From Rhodobacterales bacterium (GTDB lineage Bacteria > Pseudomonadota > Alphaproteobacteria > Rhodobacterales > Rhodobacteraceae): a DNA stretch of 64,000 nt. Below are positions 38,695 to 48,467 of this stretch, piece after piece; within the stretch, counting starts at the first letter, position 1, and each line of letters opens with the position of its first letter. A model generated the notes under the pieces. The model was given only the letters and a program-made list of their open reading frames with translations. It searched no databases and had not been told where the DNA came from. Location of the stretch: the NCBI GenBank assembly GCA_003249215.1, contig QKJR01000012.1, positions 1 through 64,000 of the forward strand, in the 5' to 3' direction. A program made the translations under genes and the position numbers.

Positions 38695-40823
38695 CAGAAC
38701 TTCTGCGTGAAGGCCACGCTCAGCGTCCGCGGCTCGCCCCGGAAGTTGAACACGGAGGTGCCGCCGACCCGGGTGTAATACTCCTTGTCGAAGGCGTTGG
38801 AGAGCGAGAGGCGCAGCAGCCCCCCCTGCCCGATTTCCCGCGCGGCGCTCAGATCGACGACGCCATAGCCCGGCGCTTTGATCGTCGTGCCGCCCGAGAC
38901 CGAGGAGAAGCCGGTCATCGCGCGCAACTGCCCGCCGAAGCTCCAGCCCTCGAGCGCGCCCTTGGTCACCGCATATTCGGCCGAGAGCTTGAACAGATGC
39001 TCGGGCGTATAGGTCGAGAAGGTCGCCCCCGCGCTCGGCCCGTTCAGATATTCGGTATCGGTGAAGGTGTAGCCCGCGGCGAGATGCAGGTTCTCGCCGA
39101 TCTCGCCCGCCGCTTCAAGCTCGAGGCCCTGAACGCGGACCGCGCCCTCGGCCTCGTAATAGCTCTCGCCGGTGACGGCCAGCGCGCGGTTGACCTGCTC
39201 CATGCGGAAGAGCGCGGCCGAGATGTCGAGCCCGTTGGCCAGACCCGCCTTCACGCCGATCTCGTATTGCTGCCCCTCCATCGGGTCGAGCACGTCGCCG
39301 TTCACATCCACCACGCTCTGCGGCTGGAAGATCTCGGTATAGCTCGCGTAGAGCGTGGCCGCCGGCGAGAGGTCGTAGGTCAGACCGATATAGGGGGTGA
39401 TCTTGCCGTTCTCGGTCATGCTGGTGACGGTTTTCGCCCCGGTGGTCAGCGTGGTCGAGGTCACCTCGCTCTCATACCAAGAGAGCCGCGCGCCGCCGAT
39501 CAGGGTCAGCGCCTGCAAGGGCTTCACCCGGAGCTGCGCATAAAGGCCGCGCTGGTCGATCTCGGTCTGGGTGCGGCTGGTGTAGCTGTCGATATTTGCC
39601 GGCTCGGCGAAGTTCGACACATCCCAGTTGTCGAGATCCCAGCTGCCGTTGACCGCGCCCGAAACCGCATAAAGATCGCCGCTGTAGCTTTGCAGGTCCG
39701 CACCGACGATCGCCATCCCCTCCATCGCGCCGATCGCGAAGGGCAATTCGCCATGCACGTCGAGCGCGAGGTTTTCCATGTCGAAGTTGCGGTGCAGCCA
39801 GGACATCCGCGAGACGGTATTGTCCGCCGCCGCCGCCGAGCCGGTATAGGCATAGGCGAAATCGCCCTTCTGCCAGCTCTGCCGCACGCTCGCCTTGACG
39901 CGGGCGCCATTGTCGAAATGGTGCTCGATCGCGGCGACGACATCGGTCACCTCGTTCTCGAACGTATTCCAATCGGCCGCGGTCGTGGCCGAAGGGTCGA
40001 GCCAGAGGAGCGTGCCGTCGGCATAGCTCGGCAGGCCGTTGAAGGGGGCGATGTCGCGCTCCATCCGGCTGACCGAGAAGGTGGCGGTGGTGTCGGGCGT
40101 GATGTCCCAGGCCAGCGTGCCATAGACCTGTTTGACGCCGTTTTCCTGCTTGTCGACCGCGCCGTCACCATCCGCCCAGGCCACGACCGCGCGCCCGCGC
40201 AGGGTTCCCTCGGCATTGAGCGCCGAACCATAGTCGAGCTCGGTGCGCAGGTGGCCGTTCTCGTCGGCGGTGACGGTCGCATAGCCGCCCGGATCGGTGC
40301 GGTTGGCCTGTTTCAGGCGCATGTTGACCGAGCCCGCGGGGGAGCCGGTGCCCATGAACAACCCCGAGGGCCCTTTCAGCACCTCGACATGGTCCATGAT
40401 CGACAGGTCCGGCTGCGTGCCATAGATCGAGCTGACCGGCGCGGGCAGGCCGTCGTAATAGAGATAGTCGAATTCGAACCCGCGCGAGAAGATCGAGGAC
40501 CGCCCGGTGTCGTTGCTCAGGATCATGATGCCGGGCGCCGCATCGAGCGCGGTTTCGAGCGCGGTGAAGCCGCCGTCCTCGATCTGCTTGCGGGTGATCA
40601 CCGTGGTCGATTGCGGCACCTCGCGCGGCGTCATCGCCGCCTTCTCGCCCACCGAGATCAGCCCGCTCTTGTAGCTGTCGGTGCCCTCGGTCTCATAGCT
40701 CGCGCCCTCGACATTGATCGCGTCGAGCTCGATCGTTTCCTGCGCGGTGGCCATGCCCGCAAGCATCGGCGCGACGAGGGCGGTGCAGAGCGCGAGGCCC
40801 CGGCGGATCGACTTGGTCTGCAT
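38694..40823 (-). CDS. TonB-dependent siderophore receptor
   Basis: MQTKSIRRGLALCTALVAPMLAGMATAQ signal; plug MTPREVPQSTTVITRKQIEDGGFTALETALDAAPGI; C-terminal SNAFDKEYYTRVGGTSVFNFRGEPRTLSVAFTQKF. Confidence 0.95.
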   Translation of the reverse strand: MQTKSIRRGLALCTALVAPMLAGMATAQETIELDAINVEGASYETEGTDSYKSGLISVGEKAAMTPREVPQSTTVITRKQIEDGGFTALETALDAAPGIMILSNDTGRSSIFSRGFEFDYLYYDGLPAPVSSIYGTQPDLSIMDHVEVLKGPSGLFMGTGSPAGSVNMRLKQANRTDPGGYATVTADENGHLRTELDYGSALNAEGTLRGRAVVAWADGDGAVDKQENGVKQVYGTLAWDITPDTTATFSVSRMERDIAPFNGLPSYADGTLLWLDPSATTAADWNTFENEVTDVVAAIEHHFDNGARVKASVRQSWQKGDFAYAYTGSAAAADNTVSRMSWLHRNFDMENLALDVHGELPFAIGAMEGMAIVGADLQSYSGDLYAVSGAVNGSWDLDNWDVSNFAEPANIDSYTSRTQTEIDQRGLYAQLRVKPLQALTLIGGARLSWYESEVTSTTLTTGAKTVTSMTENGKITPYIGLTYDLSPAATLYASYTEIFQPQSVVDVNGDVLDPMEGQQYEIGVKAGLANGLDISAALFRMEQVNRALAVTGESYYEAEGAVRVQGLELEAAGEIGENLHLAAGYTFTDTEYLNGPSAGATFSTYTPEHLFKLSAEYAVTKGALEGWSFGGQLRAMTGFSSVSGGTTIKAPGYGVVDLSAAREIGQGGLLRLSLSNAFDKEYYTRVGGTSVFNFRGEPRTLSVAFTQKF

Positions 40824-40950
40824 TTCGGTTGGGCGTCCTTCATATCCGATAATTTTTGTAGTATATAAGTCCGGCCGGTTCCGCCCCGCCATGGCCGAAC
40901 CTTGTGAAACCGATCAACCTGCTTGCGAAAACCGTCAGATTGGGGCTGCC

Positions 40951-41886
40951 ATGACCCGGACCATCCTGCTGCGCGACATTGCCGCGACGGCGCATCTGTC
41001 GGGGCTCGACTTCGGCGCCTCGATTCGCCCCGAGCGGGTCGCGCTGCGCGGCCGGCGCGAGGTGGACAGCCTGCCCTCGGGGCTGCGGCTGCATACGCTC
41101 GACGCCGCCGCCGAGACGGATTTCGAGACCCGGATCCAGCGCGCGCCGAGCGTGGTGCTGCATGTCGTGCTCGAAGGCGCGGCCGAGGCCTCGATCGGGC
41201 CGCATCCGCTGCGGCTTGCCCGTCTCGGGGATGCGCCGGTGCGGATGGCCTTCTACGCGCTGCGCGATCCGGCGCCCTTCGTGCGGCGCGCGAAGGCGGG
41301 GGCGCATATGCGCAAGGTCACGATCGACATCGACTGGGACTGGCTCGCCGCGCGCGGGATCGGGCGCGATCTGGTGCTCGGCGGGGCCGATTTCCGGCAC
41401 GAAGACTGGCCCGCGAGCACCGCCGAGACGGCGATGGCGACCGAGCTTCTGGCGCTCGACCAGGCAACGCCGACTGGCGCGGCTGCAGTGCTGGCGCGCG
41501 AGGCGCTGGTCTTCGGCCTCGTCTCGGGGCTGATCGCGCGGCTCGCGGCGGGGGCGCATCCGCTGCGCCCGGCCGAGATGGAACGCCTGCAGCGGCTCGA
41601 GGACCGCGCGCTGCGCCCGGGTCCGGTGCCCGATCTGGCGCAGATCGCGTCGGAGGCGGGGCTGAGCCTGTCCTCGCTGCAACGGCTCTTTCATCGCGCC
41701 TATGGCACCTCCGCCAAGGACCGCATCCGCAGCCAGCGCATGGCCCGCGCCGAGGCCGCGCTGCGTGCCGGCGCGAGCGTCGCCGAGGCGGCCCATGTCG
41801 CGGGCTTCGTCTCGGTCGAGAGTTTTTCGACCGCGTTCAAGCGGCATTCGGGCCTTTCGCCCTCGGCGCTGCTCGGCCGGGAATGA
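40951..41886 (+). CDS. AraC family transcriptional regulator (PchR-like, divergent to TonB receptor)
   Basis: C-terminal IASEAGLSLSSLQRLFHRAYGTSAKDRIRSQRMARAEAALRAGASVAEAAHVAGFVSVESFSTAFKRHSGLSPSALL. Confidence 0.93.
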   Translation: MTRTILLRDIAATAHLSGLDFGASIRPERVALRGRREVDSLPSGLRLHTLDAAAETDFETRIQRAPSVVLHVVLEGAAEASIGPHPLRLARLGDAPVRMAFYALRDPAPFVRRAKAGAHMRKVTIDIDWDWLAARGIGRDLVLGGADFRHEDWPASTAETAMATELLALDQATPTGAAAVLAREALVFGLVSGLIARLAAGAHPLRPAEMERLQRLEDRALRPGPVPDLAQIASEAGLSLSSLQRLFHRAYGTSAKDRIRSQRMARAEAALRAGASVAEAAHVAGFVSVESFSTAFKRHSGLSPSALLGRE

Positions 41887-42002
41887 GGTCGGGTGCGCGC
41901 CGATCTTAAGTTGACAAAAACAGTAAATTCAGCCCAAGCATACCCGATGAAAAGACTCAAGGGTGTGGCCGCGCCGCCCCGCCCCCGTGACAGGAGCCCG
42001 CC

Positions 42003-42779
42003 ATGCCCCCCGCCGATGATGCCCTGATCCTGTTTCTCGACCGGCTCGGCCTGTCGGGTCTGGCCGAGGCGATGCGCGCCGCCGCGGGGTCCGAGGCGCT
42101 GACGCCGCTGGCGATGTTCGTGCATGCCGATGTGGTGGTGAAGGTGGTGATGCTCGGGCTGCTGGCGGCCTCGGTGCTGGCCTGGGCGATCTGGGCGGCG
42201 AAACTGCTGCAGCTCGCGCGCGCCCGGCGCAGTCTGACGCAGGGCTATCGCGCGCTGGCCGCGCAGGGGCGGCTCGACGCGCCGCGGACCGGGCGCGGCC
42301 CGATCGCGCGGATGCGCGCCGCCGCCGTGGCCGAGATCGCGGCCTCGGAGGGGCTGCCCGATGCGGGCGTCAAGGAGCGGGTCGCGATCGAGCTTGCCCG
42401 GATCGAGGCGGGCGCCGCGCGGGCGATGCAATCGGGAGTGACGGCGATCGGCTCGGTCGGCTCGACCGCGCCTTTCGTCGGGCTCTTCGGCACGGTCTGG
42501 GGGATCATGAACGCCTTCGTCGGCATCGCGCAGAGCGGCTCGACGAGCCTTGCGGTCGTCGCTCCGGGCATTGCCGAGGCGCTGATGGCGACCGCCATCG
42601 GTCTCGTCGCGGCGATCCCGGCGGTGCTGCTCTACAACCATCTGACGCGCGCGATCGGCGGCTATCGCGCGATGCTGGGCGATGCGGCGGCGCTGGTCGA
42701 GCGCACGCTCTCGCGCGATCTCGACCGCGCGCGGCACGCGCCTTCGGCCGAGAGCCCCCTGCATCTGGTGGCCGAGTGA
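42003..42779 (+). CDS. exbB: TonB-system energizer ExbB
   Basis: [65 protein letters not shown]. Confidence 0.95.
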   Translation: MPPADDALILFLDRLGLSGLAEAMRAAAGSEALTPLAMFVHADVVVKVVMLGLLAASVLAWAIWAAKLLQLARARRSLTQGYRALAAQGRLDAPRTGRGPIARMRAAAVAEIAASEGLPDAGVKERVAIELARIEAGAARAMQSGVTAIGSVGSTAPFVGLFGTVWGIMNAFVGIAQSGSTSLAVVAPGIAEALMATAIGLVAAIPAVLLYNHLTRAIGGYRAMLGDAAALVERTLSRDLDRARHAPSAESPLHLVAE

Positions 42780-43198
42780 TGGCGGCGCGGCTGTCCGACG
42801 GCAACGATCTCGCCCCCGAATCCGCGATCAACATCACGCCCTTCATCGACGTGATGCTGGTTCTGCTGATCATCTTCATGGTGGCCGCGCCGCTCTCGAC
42901 GGTCGATGTGCCGGTCGATCTGCCGGTGGCGGGCGCCAGGCCCACGCAGCGCCCGGCCGATCCCGTCGTGCTCAGCCTGCAGGCCGATGGCGCGCTCCTG
43001 CTCGGACGCGAGCCGGTCAGCCCGACCGATCTGCCCGCGCGGCTTGCCGCCCTGACCCATGGCGATCTTGAAACGCGGATCTTCGTTTCCGCAGACAAGT
43101 CCGTGGCTTACGGCGAGATGATGGGCCTCTTGAATCAGCTTCGCGCGGGGGGCTATCTCAAGGTCGGCCTCGTCGGGCTGGAAGAGGCCGCGCCGTGA
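42776..43198 (+). CDS. exbD: TonB-system transport protein ExbD
   Basis: [33 protein letters not shown]. Confidence 0.95.
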   Translation: MMAARLSDGNDLAPESAINITPFIDVMLVLLIIFMVAAPLSTVDVPVDLPVAGARPTQRPADPVVLSLQADGALLLGREPVSPTDLPARLAALTHGDLETRIFVSADKSVAYGEMMGLLNQLRAGGYLKVGLVGLEEAAP

Positions 43199-44007
43199 GC
43201 CTTGCCTTCGAGGCGCGCGGCACAGGGCCCGGCGGGCTCGTGCTCTGGGGGCTCGTGGTCTCGGTCGCGCTGCATGGCGCGGCGGTCGCGGTTTTCTCGC
43301 GCACCGAGGCGATGCCCGCCGCGCTGAGCGCCGCGGGCGACGGGGGCGAGGCGTTGGAAAGCATCGAGGCGATCGCCGCGACCTTCGTCGATCTCGCGCC
43401 CGAGATCACCCTGCCGCCGCCCGAAATGGTGCTGCCGCTGACCGCGCCCAAGATCGAGATCCCGCAGGTCGTGCTGCCCGATCCGGTGCTGCTGCCGCCC
43501 GAACCGCCGAAGATCGTTGTCGAAACGCCGCCGGAGCGAAAGCCCGAACCGAAACCGGTGCCCAAGCCCGTCCCCAAACGCGCGGATCCGCCGCCGCAGG
43601 CGAAACCCGCGCCGAAAGAGAGCGCGGGCCGCGCGGCCGAGCGCGCCGCAGGGTCCGGCGGCTCCGCGCAGGCGGGCAGCGGCGGCAAGGATGCGCAGGC
43701 CACCGTCTCGGCGGGCAGGACAAAGAGCCTGATCGGCAAATGGGGCGCGACGATCCGCGCGCGGATCGAGCGGCGCAAGAGCTATCCGGCGGCGGCGGGG
43801 CGGGCCGAGGGCGCGGTCGGGCTCGCGCTGACGGTCGCGCGCTCGGGGCAGTTGATGGCCTCGTCGGTGGCGAGATCCTCGGGCAATGCCGCGCTCGATG
43901 CCGCGGCGCTGGCGGCACTGCGCAAGGCGGGAAAATTCCCGGCCGCGCCCGCGGGGCTCGACCAGCCGAGCTATTCCTTCACCGTCACGGTGACCTTCTC
44001 GCGCTGA
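43195..44007 (+). CDS. tonB: Energy transducer TonB
   Basis: N-terminal TM, Pro/Lys-rich linker (PPERKPEPKPVPKPVPKRADPPPQAKPAP), C-terminal SYPAAAGRAEGAVGLALTVARSGQL. Confidence 0.93.
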   Translation: MSLAFEARGTGPGGLVLWGLVVSVALHGAAVAVFSRTEAMPAALSAAGDGGEALESIEAIAATFVDLAPEITLPPPEMVLPLTAPKIEIPQVVLPDPVLLPPEPPKIVVETPPERKPEPKPVPKPVPKRADPPPQAKPAPKESAGRAAERAAGSGGSAQAGSGGKDAQATVSAGRTKSLIGKWGATIRARIERRKSYPAAAGRAEGAVGLALTVARSGQLMASSVARSSGNAALDAAALAALRKAGKFPAAPAGLDQPSYSFTVTVTFSR

Positions 44008-44013
44008 GCCTGA

Positions 44014-45735
44014 TCAGGGCGCGCGCCAGGGCAAGGTGCCCGCGGGCAACGCGCGTCCGAACCGGTCGATGCCGATCACGATCAGCCCCACCAGCCCCAG
44101 CGCCAGAACCGAGATCGCGGCGGCGGCGGTCGAATTGCCCTCGTATTGCATCGAGAAGATCTGCACGCCGATCGTCTCGTGCCCCGCCGACCAGAGCAGC
44201 GCCGAGACGGTCAGCTCGTTCAGCGCGGTCATGAAGATCAGCAAGCCCCCCGCCACGGCGGCGGGCGCGAGCGCGGGCGCGGCGATCCGGGTGATGCGCC
44301 GCGCAACCCCCACCCCGGCGATCCGCGCCGCCTCGTCGAGCGAGGGATCGGCGCTGGCGATCTCGGCCTCGACGGGGCGCAGCACGAGCGGCAGGAAGCG
44401 CCCCAGATAGGCCAGCAGCAGGATCGCCGCCGTGCCATAGAGCGAGACCCCGAGGAGCGGCAGCGGGCGCAGATAGGTCAGGATCATCGCGAGGCCGAGC
44501 ACCGTTCCGGGCACCACAAAGCCCGCATCCGCGATCCAGCCGAGCGCCCGGGCAAGGCGGCTGCGCGCGACGCCCCCGGCCCAGCCGAGCAGGATCGCTA
44601 CGAGCGCGCTGATCGTGGCCGCGGCCGCCGAGAGCGCGAGCGAATTGGCAAAGCCCCGGCGCACGGCGGGGTTGCCCAGAACCGCTTCGAAATTCGCGAG
44701 CGTGGCGGTGCTCCAATTCAGGGGCACGCCGAGCGCGGGCACCAGCGCCGTGGCCAGCAGCGCCAGAAGCGGTGCGACCGACAGCACGAGCAACGCCCCC
44801 CAGAGCAGCAGCGCGAGCGGCAGCGCCGCGCGCCCCGGTGTAAAGCCGGCAAAGCCCCGCCCCGCCGGCAGCGGCACAGACCAGCGGCGGTGCAGCACAT
44901 GGCGCAGCACGAGCGCGGCCAGCGCCAGCGCCAACAGCACCGCCGCAATCGCCGCGACCTTGCCGATCATCGCGGGACCAAAGCCGTTCAGCCGCTGATA
45001 GATCAGCGTGGTCAGCACCGGGAACCGCCCCGGAATGCCCAGAAGCGCGGGCACCCCGAAATTCCCCACCGCCGCGGCAAAGGAGAGCATCGCCCCCGCC
45101 GCCACCGCAGGCCCGGTCAGCGGCAAGAGCACGCGCGCCACGATCCGCCCGGTGCCCGCGCCCGCGATCCGCGCCGCCTCGACCAGATCGGCGGGCACTG
45201 CGGTCAGCGCCGCGCGCACCGCGATGAATACCATCGGCATATGCTCGATCCCCATCAGCCAGACGACGCCGCCGCCGGAATAGAGCGGATTGGGCCGCCC
45301 CGGCGCGGGCACGAGGCCAAGCGGCCCGAGGATCGGCGAGCCCGGCCCCATCAGCTCGATCCAGCCGAGCGCCATGATCTGGGACGGGATCAGCACCGGC
45401 GAGAGCGCGAGGAAGGCGGCGAGTGCCCGCCCCGGCAGCCGCATCACCCCGGTCATCAGCGCGAGCCCGAGCCCGAGCGCGACCGATACGACGACCGAGC
45501 CCGCCGAGGACCAGAGCGTGTTCCAGAGCGCGCGACGGAAGGCCATGCTCGCGAGCGTCTCGCGCAGCAGGCCAAGCGGTGCGCCGGTCTCGTCCGGGCC
45601 GAGCGCCAGCGCGAAGAGCCGCGCCAGCGGATAGAGCGCCGTGACCGTCAGATAGAGCGCAAGAAGGGCGGCGATCCAGAGAACGCCGCCCAGACGCAGA
45701 CGCGGACGCAGACGCGCGAGGGGCAGATCAGCCAC
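44014..45735 (-). CDS. Fe(3+)-type ABC transporter permease (FbpB-like, duplicated permease domains)
   Basis: 573 aa with two BPD_transp_1 domains (EAARIAGAGTGRIVARVLLPLTGPAV; DEAARIAGVGVARRITRIAAPALAPA). Confidence 0.92.
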   Translation of the reverse strand: MADLPLARLRPRLRLGGVLWIAALLALYLTVTALYPLARLFALALGPDETGAPLGLLRETLASMAFRRALWNTLWSSAGSVVVSVALGLGLALMTGVMRLPGRALAAFLALSPVLIPSQIMALGWIELMGPGSPILGPLGLVPAPGRPNPLYSGGGVVWLMGIEHMPMVFIAVRAALTAVPADLVEAARIAGAGTGRIVARVLLPLTGPAVAAGAMLSFAAAVGNFGVPALLGIPGRFPVLTTLIYQRLNGFGPAMIGKVAAIAAVLLALALAALVLRHVLHRRWSVPLPAGRGFAGFTPGRAALPLALLLWGALLVLSVAPLLALLATALVPALGVPLNWSTATLANFEAVLGNPAVRRGFANSLALSAAAATISALVAILLGWAGGVARSRLARALGWIADAGFVVPGTVLGLAMILTYLRPLPLLGVSLYGTAAILLLAYLGRFLPLVLRPVEAEIASADPSLDEAARIAGVGVARRITRIAAPALAPAAVAGGLLIFMTALNELTVSALLWSAGHETIGVQIFSMQYEGNSTAAAAISVLALGLVGLIVIGIDRFGRALPAGTLPWRAP

Positions 45736-46723
45736 CGAAGAGATCCGCGAACGCCTCCTTGTTGGCCTGATCCTCGGCCCTCAGCTTGGCCGCATCGAGC
45801 GGCAGGATGTGCAGGTTCGCCAGATCGGGATAGCCGGCGGGCGCGGCCACGCCCTCGATGATCGGGAAATAGCCCTGCGCGACCGATTGCTCTTGCGCGG
45901 TCTTCGAGAGCTGCCAGTCGACGAAGGCCTTGGCAGCCTCTTCGTTGTCGGTGCCCTTGACGATCGCGACCGGCTGGGTGATCGCGCTCACGCCCTGCTC
46001 GGGCCAGACGAAATCGACCGGCGAACCCTTGGCCCTGGCGTTCATCGCCATGTATTCGATGATGATGCCATAGGCCTTCTCGCCGCGCGCGACGGCCTCG
46101 ATCACGGTGCCGTTGCCCTGACCGGCCACCGCGCCGTTCCGGGCCAGCTCCTCGTAATAGGCCCAGCCGAAATCGGGCTGCTGGGTCATCGTGCCGACAT
46201 GGATCACCGCGGCGCCGGAATAGAGCGGGCTCGGCATGATCGTCCGGGCGGCCACTTCCGGGGCGCGCAGATCGTCCCAGCCCTTGGGCGCCACCTTCAC
46301 CAGATCGGTGTTGTAGACGATGCCCGTGGTGATCAGCTTGGTGCCGAAGAAGGTGCGGTCGGGGTCGACCACATCGGCCGGAATGCCGGCGAGCGGCGCC
46401 TCTGCATAGGCCAGCAGACGGCCGTCGTTCTTGAGCCCGGTCATCGCCACCGCATCGGCGATCAGCAGGATATCGGCCGGGGTCGAACCGGCGGCGAATT
46501 CCGCCTGCAGCTTGGTCATCAGCTCGGTCGTGCCGGTGCGGAAGATCTCGACCTTCACATCGGGATAGTCCGCGTTGAAGGCCTCGACGACCTTGGCCAT
46601 CTGGTCTTGCGGCTGCGAGGTGTAGACGGTGATCTCGCCCGAGGGGCCGGCGATCGCGGGACCCGCGAGGGCCATGAGCGCGAGTGCGGCTGTGCGAAAA
46701 CGGGAGAGGGGAAGACGGGACAT
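45728..46723 (-). CDS. ABC transporter substrate-binding protein (FbpA-like)
   Basis: Signal peptide; GEITVYTSQPQDQMAKVVEAFNADYPDVKVEIFRTGTTELMTKLQAEFAAGSTPADIL. Confidence 0.92.
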   Translation of the reverse strand: MSRLPLSRFRTAALALMALAGPAIAGPSGEITVYTSQPQDQMAKVVEAFNADYPDVKVEIFRTGTTELMTKLQAEFAAGSTPADILLIADAVAMTGLKNDGRLLAYAEAPLAGIPADVVDPDRTFFGTKLITTGIVYNTDLVKVAPKGWDDLRAPEVAARTIMPSPLYSGAAVIHVGTMTQQPDFGWAYYEELARNGAVAGQGNGTVIEAVARGEKAYGIIIEYMAMNARAKGSPVDFVWPEQGVSAITQPVAIVKGTDNEEAAKAFVDWQLSKTAQEQSVAQGYFPIIEGVAAPAGYPDLANLHILPLDAAKLRAEDQANKEAFADLFGG

Positions 46724-46769
46724 GGGTGGCTCCTGTTGCGTGGGTTCGCGGCGTCTTATCCGGCGGGTT

Positions 46770-47106
46770 TGAAAGCTGCGTGACAGTCCCAGCCCGCGGG
46801 TGCGGACCGGTGCCGATCAGGGCGTGGATGTCGCGGTCGGTGCCGGACTGGGCGACGATCAGCGTGGGCGTGTTGCGGTCGATCCCGGCGCAGGCGGCGC
46901 GGATGCGCGCGCTGGGGGCCGCGGGCGATGCCCCTCGTGGCAGCCTGTCATCGCGGCGCAGGTGCGCCCGAGACCCGCGGACGGGATCGCAGACCCGCGC
47001 CCGGCGTCGGGGCCGAGACCGAGGCCGAAATCGGCCAGGATCCGCGGGCGCCCGGCTTCCCGCAGGAAACAGGCCGGACCCGTGGCGTCGAAACCACCAA
47101 AGACGG
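46770..47106 (-). pseudogene. Possible coding remnant (MBL-fold metallohydrolase-like N-terminus, frame-disrupted)
   Basis: Minus frame reads LTVFGGFDATGPACFLREAGRPRILADFGLGLGPDAGR, then loses coding character; another frame reads RIRAACAGIDRNTPTLIVAQSGTDRDIHALIGTGP. Confidence 0.4.
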
Positions 47107-48213
47107 TCAGGCGGCTCCGGCCGGAACGACCTGCGTCACGGGGGCCGCGGTCACACCCTGCCCCGCCTCCGCCGTGCGCGGCAGCACCCAGCCACCGCGC
47201 AGCGCGATCCGCATCCGCTCGCCCGGCCGTGCCGGATGATCGAGCCGCAGGGCCATCGGATCGGCGTGGGGCAGATCGTCGAAGAGCAGATGCGCGATGT
47301 GATAACCGTCCTCGAACCGGGTCTCGACCACGCTCGCGGCCAGCCCGCCCTCGGGCGTCGGCCGCAGATCGCAGGGATGCAGGCAAAGCCAGCCGGGCCC
47401 CGGCGGGGCGGTGCCGGGCAGCCGGATCGTGCCGGAGCCGAGCGCGATCCGGCAGTCCCCGCCCTCGCGGGCCAGAACCTGCACCGGCAGGGTCCGCCCC
47501 TGACCGACGAAGCGCGCGACCATCGGACTGGCCGGGCGTTCGAACAGGGTCTGGGGGGACCCGAGCTGTTCGAGCCGCCCGCGATCCATCACCCCGATCA
47601 GATCGGCGACGGCCATTGCCTCGTTCTGATCATGGGTGACGAAAATCATGGTGCAGCCGGTCTCGGAATGGATCCGGCGAAACTCGGCCAGCATGGTGCG
47701 GCGCAGATGCGCGTCGAGATTGGCCAGCGGCTCGTCGAGGAGCAGCACGCGCGGGCGCGCGGCGAGGCTGCGCGCGAGCGCCACGCGCTGCCGCTGCCCG
47801 CCCGAAAGCTCATGCGGGCGCCGGGCGGCCATCTCGCTCAGGCCGACCTTGCGCAGCGCCTCCCCGACCCGCGCGGCACGCTCGTCCCGCCCCAGCCGGT
47901 CGAGCCCGAAGGCCACATTGCCCGCCACCGTCATATGCGGCCAGAGCGCGTAGGACTGGAACACCATGCCAAGCCCGCGCCGTTCGGGGCCGACGAAGCG
48001 CCCGGGCCCGGCCACCACCTCGGCGCCGATCCGCAGCACGCCCGCATCGGGCCGCTCGAGCCCGGCGATCAGGCGCAGAAGCGTGGTCTTGCCGCAGCCG
48101 GACGGCCCGAGAAGCGCGAGGAACTTGCCCGCGGGGACCTCGGCGCTGACCGCATCGACGGCACGGGTCCGGCCGAAACGGCGGGTCAGGTCCTGGAGGG
48201 TCAGCGAAGCCAT
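47107..48213 (-). CDS. Fe(3+)-type ABC transporter ATP-binding protein (FbpC-like)
   Basis: LGPSGCGKTTLLRLIAGLERPDAG, LSGGQRQRVALARSLAARPRVLLLDEPLANLDAHLRR, TOBE-like C-terminus. Confidence 0.94.
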   Translation of the reverse strand: MASLTLQDLTRRFGRTRAVDAVSAEVPAGKFLALLGPSGCGKTTLLRLIAGLERPDAGVLRIGAEVVAGPGRFVGPERRGLGMVFQSYALWPHMTVAGNVAFGLDRLGRDERAARVGEALRKVGLSEMAARRPHELSGGQRQRVALARSLAARPRVLLLDEPLANLDAHLRRTMLAEFRRIHSETGCTMIFVTHDQNEAMAVADLIGVMDRGRLEQLGSPQTLFERPASPMVARFVGQGRTLPVQVLAREGGDCRIALGSGTIRLPGTAPPGPGWLCLHPCDLRPTPEGGLAASVVETRFEDGYHIAHLLFDDLPHADPMALRLDHPARPGERMRIALRGGWVLPRTAEAGQGVTAAPVTQVVPAGAA

Positions 48214-48302
48214 GCGGCCCTGATAGGGCCGATCTGCAACGGTTTCGTGACGGCGCGCCCGCAATCCTGGCGGCGTCCCGGCGGCGTCCTCGCGGCGCGG
48301 CT

Positions 48303-48467
48303 CTAGTCGGGCAAGGCGCCGCAGAAGCCGCCTGCCGCCGCAAGCCCCGAGCCGAAGGCAAAGGCCGGCGGCGCGCGGTAGGGATTGGGGGGCGATGCGG
48401 CAAGGTCGAAGGCCAGAAGCCCCGCAACCCCGAGAGCCATCAGCGTGGCGGTGGAGCGGCGCGTCAT
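48303..48467 (-). CDS. Small hypothetical protein (54 aa) with one TM/signal, downstream of YeeE/YedE
   Basis: MTRRSTATLMALGVAGLLAFDLAASPPNPYRAPPAFAFGSGLAAAGGFCGALPD; ATGT start overlapping the end of the upstream gene. Confidence 0.5.
   Translation of the reverse strand: MTRRSTATLMALGVAGLLAFDLAASPPNPYRAPPAFAFGSGLAAAGGFCGALPD

Noticed and set aside
43517-43732. KPEPKPVPKPVPK repeat as a possible tandem repeat or CRISPR-like array
   Set aside because: It is the Pro/Lys linker normal for TonB proteins
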